IMG/VR virus record: IMGVR_UViG_3300000117_000115
Span: 1 to 33,919 of that record
Reading direction: 5' to 3' (one strand)
DNA from: a virus
DNA: 33,919 nucleotides
Shown here: piece by piece, positions 26,193 through 33,919 of the stretch
Layout: each line of letters opens with the position of its first letter
How positions within the stretch are numbered: position 1 is the stretch's first letter
The notes under the pieces: model-generated
Told to the model about the DNA's origin: nothing
The model's input: the letters and a program-made list of their open reading frames with translations, nothing else
Database searches by the model: none
Made by a program: the position numbers and the translations under genes

Positions 26193-27053
26193 TTATTTTA
26201 ATCGTTTTTCTATATTTGTATAAACTTCCATACCTTCGTCTGTCTTAAACCAAGACGCTAACGCGGAATATGGGTGTTCATCAAAAGGAACTGTCATTAA
26301 TTTCCTACCGTTTGATCCCCATGTAAAGGTTCTTTGATCAGGAGATAGCTTGATGATATTAAGTTCAGTTGCTTTAATACCAAAGTTTCTTAGTACTACA
26401 TTTTCATCAGTAACTAATTCTAAGAACAACTTAGGGTTTCTCTTAGCAAATAGTATCAAATCTCTTTTAAGTTCCTTAGAACTCATCGTAGATACCTTAG
26501 AACCAATCTCAGCTCTCAATACAGCCTCTGCCATATCAACTTCTAGTTCCATAGCGCTATTTAACGCCATAACCTCCATTTCAAGCCAAGCAATTTCATT
26601 TTCTGCTCTTCTTACCGGCTTTTCTTCGTAGTACATCACGTCTTTATCTGGGTGATACAAAGATAAAAACTTTTGTAATACAGTTTTTTCTTTTTCCACT
26701 ATAAGCATACCGTTCCTAAACACAATATGCTCCATGCGTTGGTCACCCTTCATTTCATCTACAAAGCACGTTCTTTGATTAGAGCAGTATTTAAGTTCTC
26801 TTTCGTAACCTTTTTCTTCGTCAAACCAGTGAACGTTTGCGCTTCTAATAGATCTTGACAAAGGCTTTTTTCTACCTTTAAGTCTATATATTCTATTTTT
26901 AAACTCCCAGCCGTCGCCTAGCGTTTTAGTAGTATCACCAGCTCGCTTCTTCTTAGGTTCAACATAAGTCTCTTTTGTAACAGGTGCTTCTTCAACAACA
27001 GCTACGTTTTCTACGGGTTGATCTACAACCTCTTCTTTTTTCTTTTTTGCCAT
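26193..27053 (-). CDS. Conserved basic/mixed-charge protein of the capsid-neck block
   Basis: The 286-aa protein starts with a Lys/Glu-rich low-complexity tail (MAKKKKEEVVDQPVENV) to about residue 40. It then has a compact domain with WFDEEKGYERELKYCSNQRT (residues about 76-95) and HIVFRNGMLIVEKE. The C-terminal part contains SSKELKRDLILFAKRNPKLF and a final block FTWGSNGRKLMTVPFDEHPY. I recognise these blocks from marine phages, where the gene sits between capsid and connector genes, but no function is established to my knowledge. Head-completion, DNA-binding or assembly roles would fit. Stable hairpins lie on both sides, so it may have its own mRNA level. The start region lacks a Shine-Dalgarno motif (TATTATATTATATTATG). 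Confidence 0.75.
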   Translation of the reverse strand: MAKKKKEEVVDQPVENVAVVEEAPVTKETYVEPKKKRAGDTTKTLGDGWEFKNRIYRLKGRKKPLSRSIRSANVHWFDEEKGYERELKYCSNQRTCFVDEMKGDQRMEHIVFRNGMLIVEKEKTVLQKFLSLYHPDKDVMYYEEKPVRRAENEIAWLEMEVMALNSAMELEVDMAEAVLRAEIGSKVSTMSSKELKRDLILFAKRNPKLFLELVTDENVVLRNFGIKATELNIIKLSPDQRTFTWGSNGRKLMTVPFDEHPYSALASWFKTDEGMEVYTNIEKRLK

Positions 27054-27079
27054 AATATAATATAATAAAAATTAATATA

Positions 27080-27109
27080 AAACTACCCCACCCGAAGGCA
27101 GGGTAGTTT
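27080..27109 (-). terminator. Likely intrinsic terminator after the capsid gene
   Basis: On the minus strand a 13-bp stem (AAACTACCCTGCC with GGTGGGGTAGTTT, two G-U pairs) is capped by TTCG. It is followed by TATATTAATTTTTATTATATT, a T-rich tract. It lies 15 bases beyond the capsid stop. Stem, loop and tract fit a Rho-independent, probably partial, terminator that would keep capsid mRNA above that of the downstream tail genes. Confidence 0.75.
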
Positions 27110-27123
27110 CATCAAATATAATC

Positions 27124-28629
27124 TTACTTCATCAACATGAAGTTGTTTGCTCCTTGCGTTACTAAGCAACGCTCAGATAAGTAGTGAATCTGCATCGCGT
27201 CAAGCGCTGAAGTAGCAGCACCAACCGAACCAGTTACCCACGTCTTCATCTTACGGTTATCCGTATTAGAAGCTCTGTAACGAACGTGTAGGAAAGGACG
27301 CTTAAGGTTCTTACCTAGTGATTGATCGTATACAGTTGAAGTACCAGCTGGAATAATAACACCGCGAATAGCAGCAGAACCAGCGATACGGTTGATCTCT
27401 CCACGAGTTGCTTTGTCGTTTAAGTAACGGAAGTCAGACTTGTAGAAGTCGTAAGATCCGCGACGGAAACCAGAGAAGCCAAGGTTTAGAGCCATGTCTT
27501 CGTCATTTTCAAACACTCCGTAAGAAGTCCCACCAGCACCGTAAGAGTTCATAGACGCAAGCATGTCGTCGATAGCTAGGCTAGTCGAACGGTTAACAAA
27601 CATCATGTTCTCTTCAATAGCACCTTGCTTATCAAACTCTGCTAGAATAGCATCAAACTCAGCTAAGTCAGTAGCCGCGTTAACACCATTAACACCTGAA
27701 GTTACGTTTCCACGAGACTCAATCGCCGCGAATAAACCTTCAGTACCAGCGCTACCTGCACCACCATCAGCAGAGCCACGGATTTGTCCGTCAGCAAAAC
27801 CAATGATAGAAGCAGCCTCTGTCTTCTCAGACTCAAGCATAGCCATCTCTAAGTAATCAGTGAAACGAGCACGAGTGTCTCCTGAAGCTTTTAGGTACCA
27901 TAGGTAACCTGATTGGCCTTCTTCACCTGTAACTTCAACCCAACCAACTTGAGAAGTATCAGATCCAGAGATCTCGTAGTAATCCTTCATAATGATTGGC
28001 TTGTTGCTGAACGACTTGAATGTTGGAGTTAAAGCAGTACGCTTATCAGCAGCAGCTGTACCAGTGATATCACTGTACTTCTGGCCTTTTCCATATTCAG
28101 AACCTACAACTAATAGTACAGAACCACTAGCAGTTGTAGCGTGTCCAGTTAGATCAGCCTTGTCGTAAGGCTCAACAGAGATAACAGCTGTCGCTGGAGT
28201 CTCTACAACTAAACACTTAGTTACGATACCTGCAGTAGCGATAAGCACGATATCGTTCACACGAACACCGTGATTAGCTACAGCAAAACCGTTTTCACCG
28301 TCAGCAGAACCGTCAATATCAGTTACAACTGTGAATGTACCATTAGTATCACCAGCTGTAGCTACTGTACCAACGTATGATAAATGTAAGCGAGATTGCT
28401 CAGACCAAACAACTTGGTCAGACGTCATCGCCTCTTCAGCACCTACTTGAGAAAGGAAACCTGAGATAGTTCTTTGTCCGAACACTTCAGCCTCTTTTTC
28501 CATTAGGTCTGGTAAATATTGTTGCTCCCAGCCAGTTGAACCGCCTGCGAAGTCAATGTAGTTACTTGCTAAAGTCTGCTGCTGTGCAGTTGGGACTTTA
28601 TTAAGTAACGCTCCTCCTGTAATTGCCAT
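27124..28629 (-). CDS. Major capsid protein
   Basis: The 501-aa protein starts MAITGGALLNKVPTAQQQTL and has the size, Gly/Ala/Val/Thr-rich composition and position (after portal and scaffold, before connectors) of an HK97-fold major capsid protein. The segment KPIIMKDYYEISGSDTSQVG, followed by GWVEV and SGYLWYLKASGDTR, is one I associate with capsid proteins of marine short-tailed phages. The gene is visibly more GC-rich than its neighbours (about half G+C in sampled lines) and uses many AAC, TAC, GAC and TTC codons where neighbours use T-ending ones. This is a usual mark of a very highly translated gene. The terminator-like hairpin just after it supports a strong separate transcript. The assignment is by context and pattern; the fold itself was not modelled. 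Confidence 0.88.
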   Translation of the reverse strand: MAITGGALLNKVPTAQQQTLASNYIDFAGGSTGWEQQYLPDLMEKEAEVFGQRTISGFLSQVGAEEAMTSDQVVWSEQSRLHLSYVGTVATAGDTNGTFTVVTDIDGSADGENGFAVANHGVRVNDIVLIATAGIVTKCLVVETPATAVISVEPYDKADLTGHATTASGSVLLVVGSEYGKGQKYSDITGTAAADKRTALTPTFKSFSNKPIIMKDYYEISGSDTSQVGWVEVTGEEGQSGYLWYLKASGDTRARFTDYLEMAMLESEKTEAASIIGFADGQIRGSADGGAGSAGTEGLFAAIESRGNVTSGVNGVNAATDLAEFDAILAEFDKQGAIEENMMFVNRSTSLAIDDMLASMNSYGAGGTSYGVFENDEDMALNLGFSGFRRGSYDFYKSDFRYLNDKATRGEINRIAGSAAIRGVIIPAGTSTVYDQSLGKNLKRPFLHVRYRASNTDNRKMKTWVTGSVGAATSALDAMQIHYLSERCLVTQGANNFMLMK

Positions 28630-28640
28630 TTTTTCTTAAT

Positions 28641-29789
28641 TTACTTTTTGTTTTTACTTTTAATCTTAAATTTAAAAGAATCAGAATCATCACCCAGTAC
28701 CTTAAACTTCATGCCTCCAGATTGAGGTGCACTATATGCTCCTCTAGCATCTGTGTTGATATTCTTAGATTTCGCAATTGTTTCTTTTATTGCGTCTGCT
28801 TTACCTTGCTCATAAAAATGTTGAGCAATAGCGTCAGCGTGCATTGCTGTGTATAGACCTTTGTGGTAACCTCTAGCGTCTTCCATCGTATTCTCTTCGT
28901 TTAGAAACTTTCCAACAAAGTTATTAATATCACTTTGGCTTTGCTTTACCTGATCTGTATTCTTAACATTGAATCTGTATTTTTTATCTCCAACACTATA
29001 TTCAAAACCTTTGAATTTGTCATTAAAAACCTGCTCGGTCTTTTTGTTAAATACAGACTTTTGTTTTTCAGCAATTTTTTGAGTTTGCTCTGACTCTTTA
29101 TTATATCTATTAAAGAAATCCATAGCTTTTTGCTGCTCAGTCGTGAGCTTGCTTCCGGCTTTAATTTCTTCGTAGTACTTAGACTTTTGCCCGTCTAAAT
29201 AGGCTTTAGCCTCAGCAACTTGCTCTTTTCGGGCTAATTTTCTTCTCTTTATATCACGCTCATCATCTATTGATTCATCATAGGCAAATTGATCTTCCAT
29301 CAAAAAGTCTACTTCTTCAGAAGATAAATGAGGTTTAGTATCTTTATAATACTCACGTAGAGCATCTTGATCATCTAAGTCTTGAACATTTCTATTTAGT
29401 CTTACATAATCATTGATATCTCCACCAGTGTCTTCCATAAAGTCAAGCAGCTTCTGAACATTCTCAGGTATAGCGCTACCAGTTTCTTCAGCTTCATCAA
29501 GAGCTTCTATAACTTCTTCTTCAAGCGCTTCTGCTTCATCTGTTACTTCTTCTAGCGCTGGCGCTTCGACTTCGTTTTCATCAGTAGGCTCTGCAACCAC
29601 TTCTTCAGGTGCAGCTTCTTCTGCTACCGGTTGAGATAAATCTACTTTAATAACGTCAGGATCATCTGCGCTGTCAAATTTGCTTAAATCAAGCTCGGGT
29701 TTTTCTTCAACAACCTCTTCTTGAGGTGTTTCATTTTCGACCTCTTGGATTACATCCTCAAGATCTGTTTGATTTTCTTGTTCCATCAT
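28641..29789 (-). CDS. Scaffold-like capsid assembly protein
   Basis: The 382-aa protein has a very acidic N-terminal third (residues about 1-105, dominated by Glu, Asp, Val, Ala and Pro), a helical, coiled-coil middle (about 170-260) and a basic Lys/Phe tail ending FKFKIKSKNKK. An acidic, extended N-terminus, long helices and a small basic capsid-binding tail are typical of phage scaffolding proteins. The gene sits between portal and capsid as in T7 gp9. Two adjacent ATGs open it (29789 and 29786); the choice changes one residue. The leader is TTATATAATATTTTATG, without a Shine-Dalgarno motif. No protease motif is visible. The identification is by composition and position. Confidence 0.78.
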   Translation of the reverse strand: MMEQENQTDLEDVIQEVENETPQEEVVEEKPELDLSKFDSADDPDVIKVDLSQPVAEEAAPEEVVAEPTDENEVEAPALEEVTDEAEALEEEVIEALDEAEETGSAIPENVQKLLDFMEDTGGDINDYVRLNRNVQDLDDQDALREYYKDTKPHLSSEEVDFLMEDQFAYDESIDDERDIKRRKLARKEQVAEAKAYLDGQKSKYYEEIKAGSKLTTEQQKAMDFFNRYNKESEQTQKIAEKQKSVFNKKTEQVFNDKFKGFEYSVGDKKYRFNVKNTDQVKQSQSDINNFVGKFLNEENTMEDARGYHKGLYTAMHADAIAQHFYEQGKADAIKETIAKSKNINTDARGAYSAPQSGGMKFKVLGDDSDSFKFKIKSKNKK

Positions 29790-29803
29790 AAAATATTATA
29801 TAA

Positions 29804-32185
29804 TTAATTACCAATTTGTGGGTTGAACTTATCTAAACCCATTCCGCCTCCTAGTATATCATTACCTGAAGACTCAAACTTTTTACTCGTTTGCTTCATA
29901 TTTTCTCTCCTATCTTTACCGTCCTCTTTCATCTGCTCTACGTTCATAGTTTGCGAACGTTCTTGGCTACGTAGTTTTTGGTTTAATTCAAACTCGTAAG
30001 CCATAAGCTCTTTCTTTAATCTAACTTCTTCTTGTAGATGTTTTAATTTACCCTCGTTTCTCGTTGCTTCTAGTTGCAAGTCCGCTTGAGCTTTTGCCTG
30101 ATTTTTTTGCATCTCAGCTTGAGCAATGGTTTGTTGAGCTTGCGCATTTGCTTGTGCTTGCGCTTGTGCGTTCTCTTGTTCAATTTTTTGATCTCGTTCT
30201 TGTTTTTTCTTTCGTTTGATCTTTAGTAGTTGATTTGCTAATTTAACATTACGAACTTCTCGTATGTCAATAGCATCATCTAAATCTATTAACTGTTGAG
30301 CTAACGCTGTTTGTATATTGTTTTCTAACAATTGCTTTTCTTCAGCATCAGGTTCTAATTCAATAAATATACCAAAATCATACAAATGTAACTCAGACAT
30401 CTCTTTTAGCGTAGCTACATTATGTGCTCCTATAGCTTGAACAAATGCATCGGCAGTTGGTGAATATTCAAGTATGTCTGATATTCTGAGAGATAAAGCT
30501 TCAGCCATAGAGACCGTTAAAAAAGAGCTTGCGTTAAGAATGTGACGCGTAGCTACATTAGAATTAGCTGCAGCTAACTTCTGCACACCAACTAATGACT
30601 TAGGATCGGGAACACTAGCATCTCTAGCTTCGTTTAATCCGGTAACATCACGAATCATTTGTAAATAATAATTGTAATTACCAATTAACGCTTGCAGCTT
30701 ATTACCAGCCCCTGCTCCGTTAGATATTTCTTGTATAGGTATTTTACCAGGGTTTTGATCACCATCGGCAGTAAAGCTTCTACCAATTACACTACCTGTT
30801 TGAAAAAACATATTAAGCGCTTCCTGGGGATTGTAATTTGTGCCGTTGCCTAAATCAACTTCAGCAAGACCATCTGCATCAAGGTACACACCATCTGGTA
30901 CCATGCGCGACATGACTTGCTGTAATTTTAAATGTGTAAGCTGAATCATATCAGCAAACCCAGTAATTCTACTAACTAAAGATTCAATTTTACCTTCGTA
31001 CATGCGCGGAGCTACAAGAGAATAATTCATCTTAACTTTATTAAAGTCAGATTTACTACGCATCATGTTGTCGGCTTTACTCCACTTAATTAACTTATCA
31101 GTACCTAAAACCATAGCGCCTTCAAATAAGCACTCTACAGATCGTTGTACTCTGGAATAACCTCCTTCTTTGTTGTTTGGTGGATTAAACGTGTCTGGTT
31201 TTTCTATAGCTTTGTACCCACCTGTTCCAGTCTCTTTAATCTTATAAACGTTGTTCATATACGTCTTAAAATTAAAGTATAATACTTTTATTTTATTATC
31301 ATCGGCCTCTTGTATGTGTCTACCGTATGTTCCGTAGTATCTCTTTGAAGACGATTTTTTTATTTCCTCTAAATCACTAGCTGTAAGATGAGGAAATTCT
31401 CTTGCCAACTCGTTAATAGGTATTGTTTTTACTTCACCTATATAGTATATATCATCAAAGTATGGAGACTCAGTATAAGAATAAACTAAATCAGCAGGGT
31501 CAACATATTCAACTTTTGCACCCTCGCTAAAATTAAAATTAGTTTTTACGCATCCTATGCCTAGTACAGTAAGATCATATAAAACTCTTCTTCTAATTAA
31601 ATCATAGTTACTGCCTTCTAAAAGAACGTTGATAGCCTGCTCTTCTGCTAGTTCTACCGCCTGCTTATAAGTAAGCTGCATGTGTAGCTCAAGCTCTTCT
31701 ATAGTATCTGGTAGTAGATCTTTATCTGTTTCGTAAAGATCCATGTTAAACATCTCTTGTGCTTGATCGTTAAACCGTCTTGATCTCATATCACGCTGTA
31801 TCGACTCCATGTATTCGGTTCGCTTACTAACGCCGTATTGATCTTGAGAATATGCTTTTATATTAAACATACGCTCAGACATGCCGTTAACAACTATATC
31901 TACAAATTTAGGTATAATAGGCACTGGCTTCCAATCTAAATTAAGATAAGATAAATCACCGTTAATAGATAATTCGTCTTTATATTTTTGTATAGACTGC
32001 TCGCCTCTTGCGTATAATCTTAATCTATGAAATGAGTTTTGGGTATCAAGATATCTGTTAGAGTGGTTACCTTTAAACCACTCATGCTCGATAGCTTGAG
32101 CTACTTTCAAACCATATTCTAAACTCATCTTTTCAAGATCAGAAACAGTTTGAGATGGAAAATTAACATATACTGACTCAGCCAT
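29804..32185 (-). CDS. Portal protein
   Basis: The 793-aa protein lies between the large terminase and the scaffold-like gene and has portal features. An N-terminal alpha/beta domain is followed by ADLVYSYTESPYFDDIYYIG (about residues 230-250) and IRDVTGLNEARDASVPDPKS (about 510-530), then a long helical stretch with AAANSNVATRHILNASS. Portals form the dodecameric DNA entry ring and dock the terminase. The C-terminal 140 residues are a charged coiled coil containing a (Gln-Ala)n tract encoded around 30138-30170. The final residues are flexible (GGGMGLDKFNPQIGN). At 793 aa it is longer than T7 gp8 (536 aa) but in the range of crAss-like portals. The start overlaps the terminase stop by 8 bases, so translation is probably coupled. 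Confidence 0.88.
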   Translation of the reverse strand: MAESVYVNFPSQTVSDLEKMSLEYGLKVAQAIEHEWFKGNHSNRYLDTQNSFHRLRLYARGEQSIQKYKDELSINGDLSYLNLDWKPVPIIPKFVDIVVNGMSERMFNIKAYSQDQYGVSKRTEYMESIQRDMRSRRFNDQAQEMFNMDLYETDKDLLPDTIEELELHMQLTYKQAVELAEEQAINVLLEGSNYDLIRRRVLYDLTVLGIGCVKTNFNFSEGAKVEYVDPADLVYSYTESPYFDDIYYIGEVKTIPINELAREFPHLTASDLEEIKKSSSKRYYGTYGRHIQEADDNKIKVLYFNFKTYMNNVYKIKETGTGGYKAIEKPDTFNPPNNKEGGYSRVQRSVECLFEGAMVLGTDKLIKWSKADNMMRSKSDFNKVKMNYSLVAPRMYEGKIESLVSRITGFADMIQLTHLKLQQVMSRMVPDGVYLDADGLAEVDLGNGTNYNPQEALNMFFQTGSVIGRSFTADGDQNPGKIPIQEISNGAGAGNKLQALIGNYNYYLQMIRDVTGLNEARDASVPDPKSLVGVQKLAAANSNVATRHILNASSFLTVSMAEALSLRISDILEYSPTADAFVQAIGAHNVATLKEMSELHLYDFGIFIELEPDAEEKQLLENNIQTALAQQLIDLDDAIDIREVRNVKLANQLLKIKRKKKQERDQKIEQENAQAQAQANAQAQQTIAQAEMQKNQAKAQADLQLEATRNEGKLKHLQEEVRLKKELMAYEFELNQKLRSQERSQTMNVEQMKEDGKDRRENMKQTSKKFESSGNDILGGGMGLDKFNPQIGN

Positions 32186-33919
32186 GCTTGTTTATTATTT
32201 GGGAGTTATACCCTTTATTATCATATTTAGATATATTCAAATTCAAAGGTGTTTTTTCTATTTTAGCGTTTGGTGCATATAGGTGTCTGTTGCAAGCCAT
32301 GATAGCTAAACCAGAGCTTATCGAAGCATCATGTTTAGTTCTTTTGTTTATATCAAACTTAGCCCAATCGTTTAGTAGCTCATTAAAATATACGGTTCCA
32401 TACTGACCATCACCAAGATGTCCAACGTGGTTTTGAATGTACATCTCTATAGCGGCTGCGTGAGCTTGCTTAATGTCTTCGCTAGAGTTTGGTATGCCAC
32501 CAACTTCTTTTTCTGAAGTGGACATTTTTTTCCAAGTTCTATCTGGTCTATTCATGCTATACCCTCTGTAGCCTCTACGTCTTAAGTAATATAGTAGCCT
32601 TGGTTTATTGTTCTCTGCAAGTAAGGGCATACCGTAAAATACTAACGCCATTAATACGTCTTCAAAAAATATTTCTGCGGTTTGTGGTCTTGCTATGTAC
32701 TCTAGGAAGAACGTGCTTGATGGCGCTTCTTCCATAGAAAATTTCGTTAGTCCGTGTAAAGCTCCTTTAGAACCGCGACCATCAACAGTACCGCTAATGT
32801 CGTAACTATCGCATCCAAATGCTCCAACATGTTCATTACCTGGAAACTTAATACCATTTTTTGTAAACTGCTTATTTTGTAAATGAGATGGAGGTACCCA
32901 GCTTACTTTAAATCTACCGGTAGGATCAGGGTGAAATATAACTCTCGTGTCTTTGATCCCATTTTCCCAAGAAAAACTACCAACAGTAAAAGGCGCATTG
33001 TGAATACTACCTTCGTTATAATCTATTTGCTCGTATATTTTAATTAAATTGAATATACTGTTTTTAGTCTCATCTCTAAACGCGTGCTCTTCTGTTCTAG
33101 GAAATTGACGATAAAATTCGTTCAAAGCGTCTTGATCATCTCTTAAACCATCAGCTTCATTTTCCCAGCTTGTTATTACACCTACATCTATCAGTTCACC
33201 GTCTGGTCCCAGTCGTTCTGCATCACGTGGATTATCAAAGACTGGAAGTCCGTATTCGTCAATAAATCCTTCATAGTTCCATTCCATTGGGATAAAGAGA
33301 GAATAAAGCCCAGACTTCGTTTGTCCATTAGCATTTCGTCTTGATACGTCAGAATCATTGTATAATTTTTTAAAGTTATCCCCACCTTTATCAAGCGCAT
33401 TACTAGTTGAACCCATCATGCACTTACCAACGACTCTACTACCTAACCTTAGACAGGTTTTAGTAACTCGCCAGTTGTTTAATATGTTATCAGGTCTTTC
33501 CCACTTACCGCTCTCATCGTGTACTAATAAACTTAGCTTTTCACCATCATAGCTATTATCACCTGTATTCTTCCAGTCGATCGTAGTGTCAAGACCCGCG
33601 ATCTCTTCAAGCTGTTCGTTTACCTGTATTTTCTTACGCGTAAATTTACTAGCTGGAACTCTATACGCAAGTTCGGATTTTGGACGATCCATACCATCTT
33701 GTATAGGTTTAAAGAAGAAAGGGTAATTTATTGATATAGGTACTACTTTATCAGTAAACATCTTCTTCGCATCGGCTCCAGACTTAGAGAGTATCCCATA
33801 TCTACTATCACTTGAAATAGTAGCTAAGTTAACTGTTTCAGCTGATGACATAAACGAGAAACCTGAACGACGGTTTTTAAGGTAGCACATCCCATAGCAT
33901 CTCTTATCAGCTTTACAGG
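32178..33919 (-). CDS. terL: Terminase large subunit, N-terminus cut by window edge
   Basis: The frame stays open past the Met at 33890 to the right edge (...KADKRCYG before it), so about 579 C-terminal residues are present and the true start lies outside. SLLVHDESGKWE (around 33500-33530) is a Walker B motif with the catalytic Glu, and MMGSTSN is a coupling motif of the packaging ATPase. GAFGCDSYDISG (around 32790-32825) and KHDASISSGLAIM (near 32310-32335) supply the acidic residues of an RNase H-like nuclease. A classical Walker A GKS is not seen. The segment YLKNRRSGFSFM at the equivalent place looks like the deviant P-loop of Bacteroidota and crAss-like phage terminases. The protein cuts concatemers and pumps DNA through the portal encoded next door, whose start it overlaps by 8 bases. 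Confidence 0.92.
   Translation of the reverse strand, partial: CKADKRCYGMCYLKNRRSGFSFMSSAETVNLATISSDSRYGILSKSGADAKKMFTDKVVPISINYPFFFKPIQDGMDRPKSELAYRVPASKFTRKKIQVNEQLEEIAGLDTTIDWKNTGDNSYDGEKLSLLVHDESGKWERPDNILNNWRVTKTCLRLGSRVVGKCMMGSTSNALDKGGDNFKKLYNDSDVSRRNANGQTKSGLYSLFIPMEWNYEGFIDEYGLPVFDNPRDAERLGPDGELIDVGVITSWENEADGLRDDQDALNEFYRQFPRTEEHAFRDETKNSIFNLIKIYEQIDYNEGSIHNAPFTVGSFSWENGIKDTRVIFHPDPTGRFKVSWVPPSHLQNKQFTKNGIKFPGNEHVGAFGCDSYDISGTVDGRGSKGALHGLTKFSMEEAPSSTFFLEYIARPQTAEIFFEDVLMALVFYGMPLLAENNKPRLLYYLRRRGYRGYSMNRPDRTWKKMSTSEKEVGGIPNSSEDIKQAHAAAIEMYIQNHVGHLGDGQYGTVYFNELLNDWAKFDINKRTKHDASISSGLAIMACNRHLYAPNAKIEKTPLNLNISKYDNKGYNSQIINKHG

Noticed and set aside
27111-27120. TATATTTG on the minus strand as a Bacteroidota -7 promoter element
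   Set aside because: The nearest TTG is only 14 bases upstream instead of about 19-20, and the predicted start would fall inside the terminator stem.
33888-33890. Met at 33890 as the terminase start
   Set aside because: The frame remains open upstream to the window edge and the ATPase N-terminal part is missing, so the gene is truncated by the window.

Overview
This window looks like the virion-morphogenesis (late) arm of an uncultured, probably marine, short-tailed dsDNA phage. All 18 genes lie on the minus strand, so transcription runs from the right edge (33919) to the left edge (1). Genes are packed with gaps of at most about 70 bases or with TAATG/TAATATG stop-start junctions, consistent with one long, translationally coupled late unit. 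There is no stretch over 300 bases without a gene, and I saw no tRNA, rRNA, CRISPR array, integrase or insertion sequence. Three independent hints point to a Bacteroidota (flavobacteria-like) host. Start codons lack Shine-Dalgarno motifs and sit behind A/T-rich leaders. The signal peptide of the 347-aa protein ends in the ...QAQ form common in that phylum. The giant protein ends in two Cys/His knuckles of a kind I associate with Bacteroidota proteins. The host call is an inference.

Right to left the order is: large terminase (5' end cut by the window edge); portal; acidic scaffold-like protein; major capsid protein; a conserved basic protein flanked by two UUCG-capped hairpins; two head-tail connector/ring-type proteins; a 2060-aa nozzle-type tail protein with a low-complexity insertion; a beta-rich 718-aa fibre/appendage-type protein; a 121-aa beta protein; a cupin-like protein; then three presumed internal virion/ejection proteins of 229, 398 and 3532 aa. 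This parallels the T7 order portal-scaffold-capsid-gp11-gp12-...-gp14-gp15-gp16. There is no tape measure, sheath or tube gene, which supports podovirus morphology.

The 3532-aa protein is a polyvalent giant. It carries tandem N-terminal motifs, a hydrophobic helical region, an HELGH zincin-like site, a complete HAD-phosphatase motif set, a conserved helical C-terminal domain, a coiled coil and twin C-x9-C-x10-C-x2-H knuckles.

The left 2.8 kb is the most unusual part. It holds a secreted outer-membrane beta-barrel-like protein (signal peptide, terminal Phe), two small basic Cys-containing proteins with short motifs that I recognise from marine phage and giant-virus proteins, a PAP2-type phosphatase fused to a Lys/Cys-rich tail, and a one-helix membrane protein cut by the left edge. 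Together these look like a candidate envelope-modification, exclusion or lysis module, with no recognisable endolysin in the window. All functional statements come from motif reading and gene order; no database search was run.
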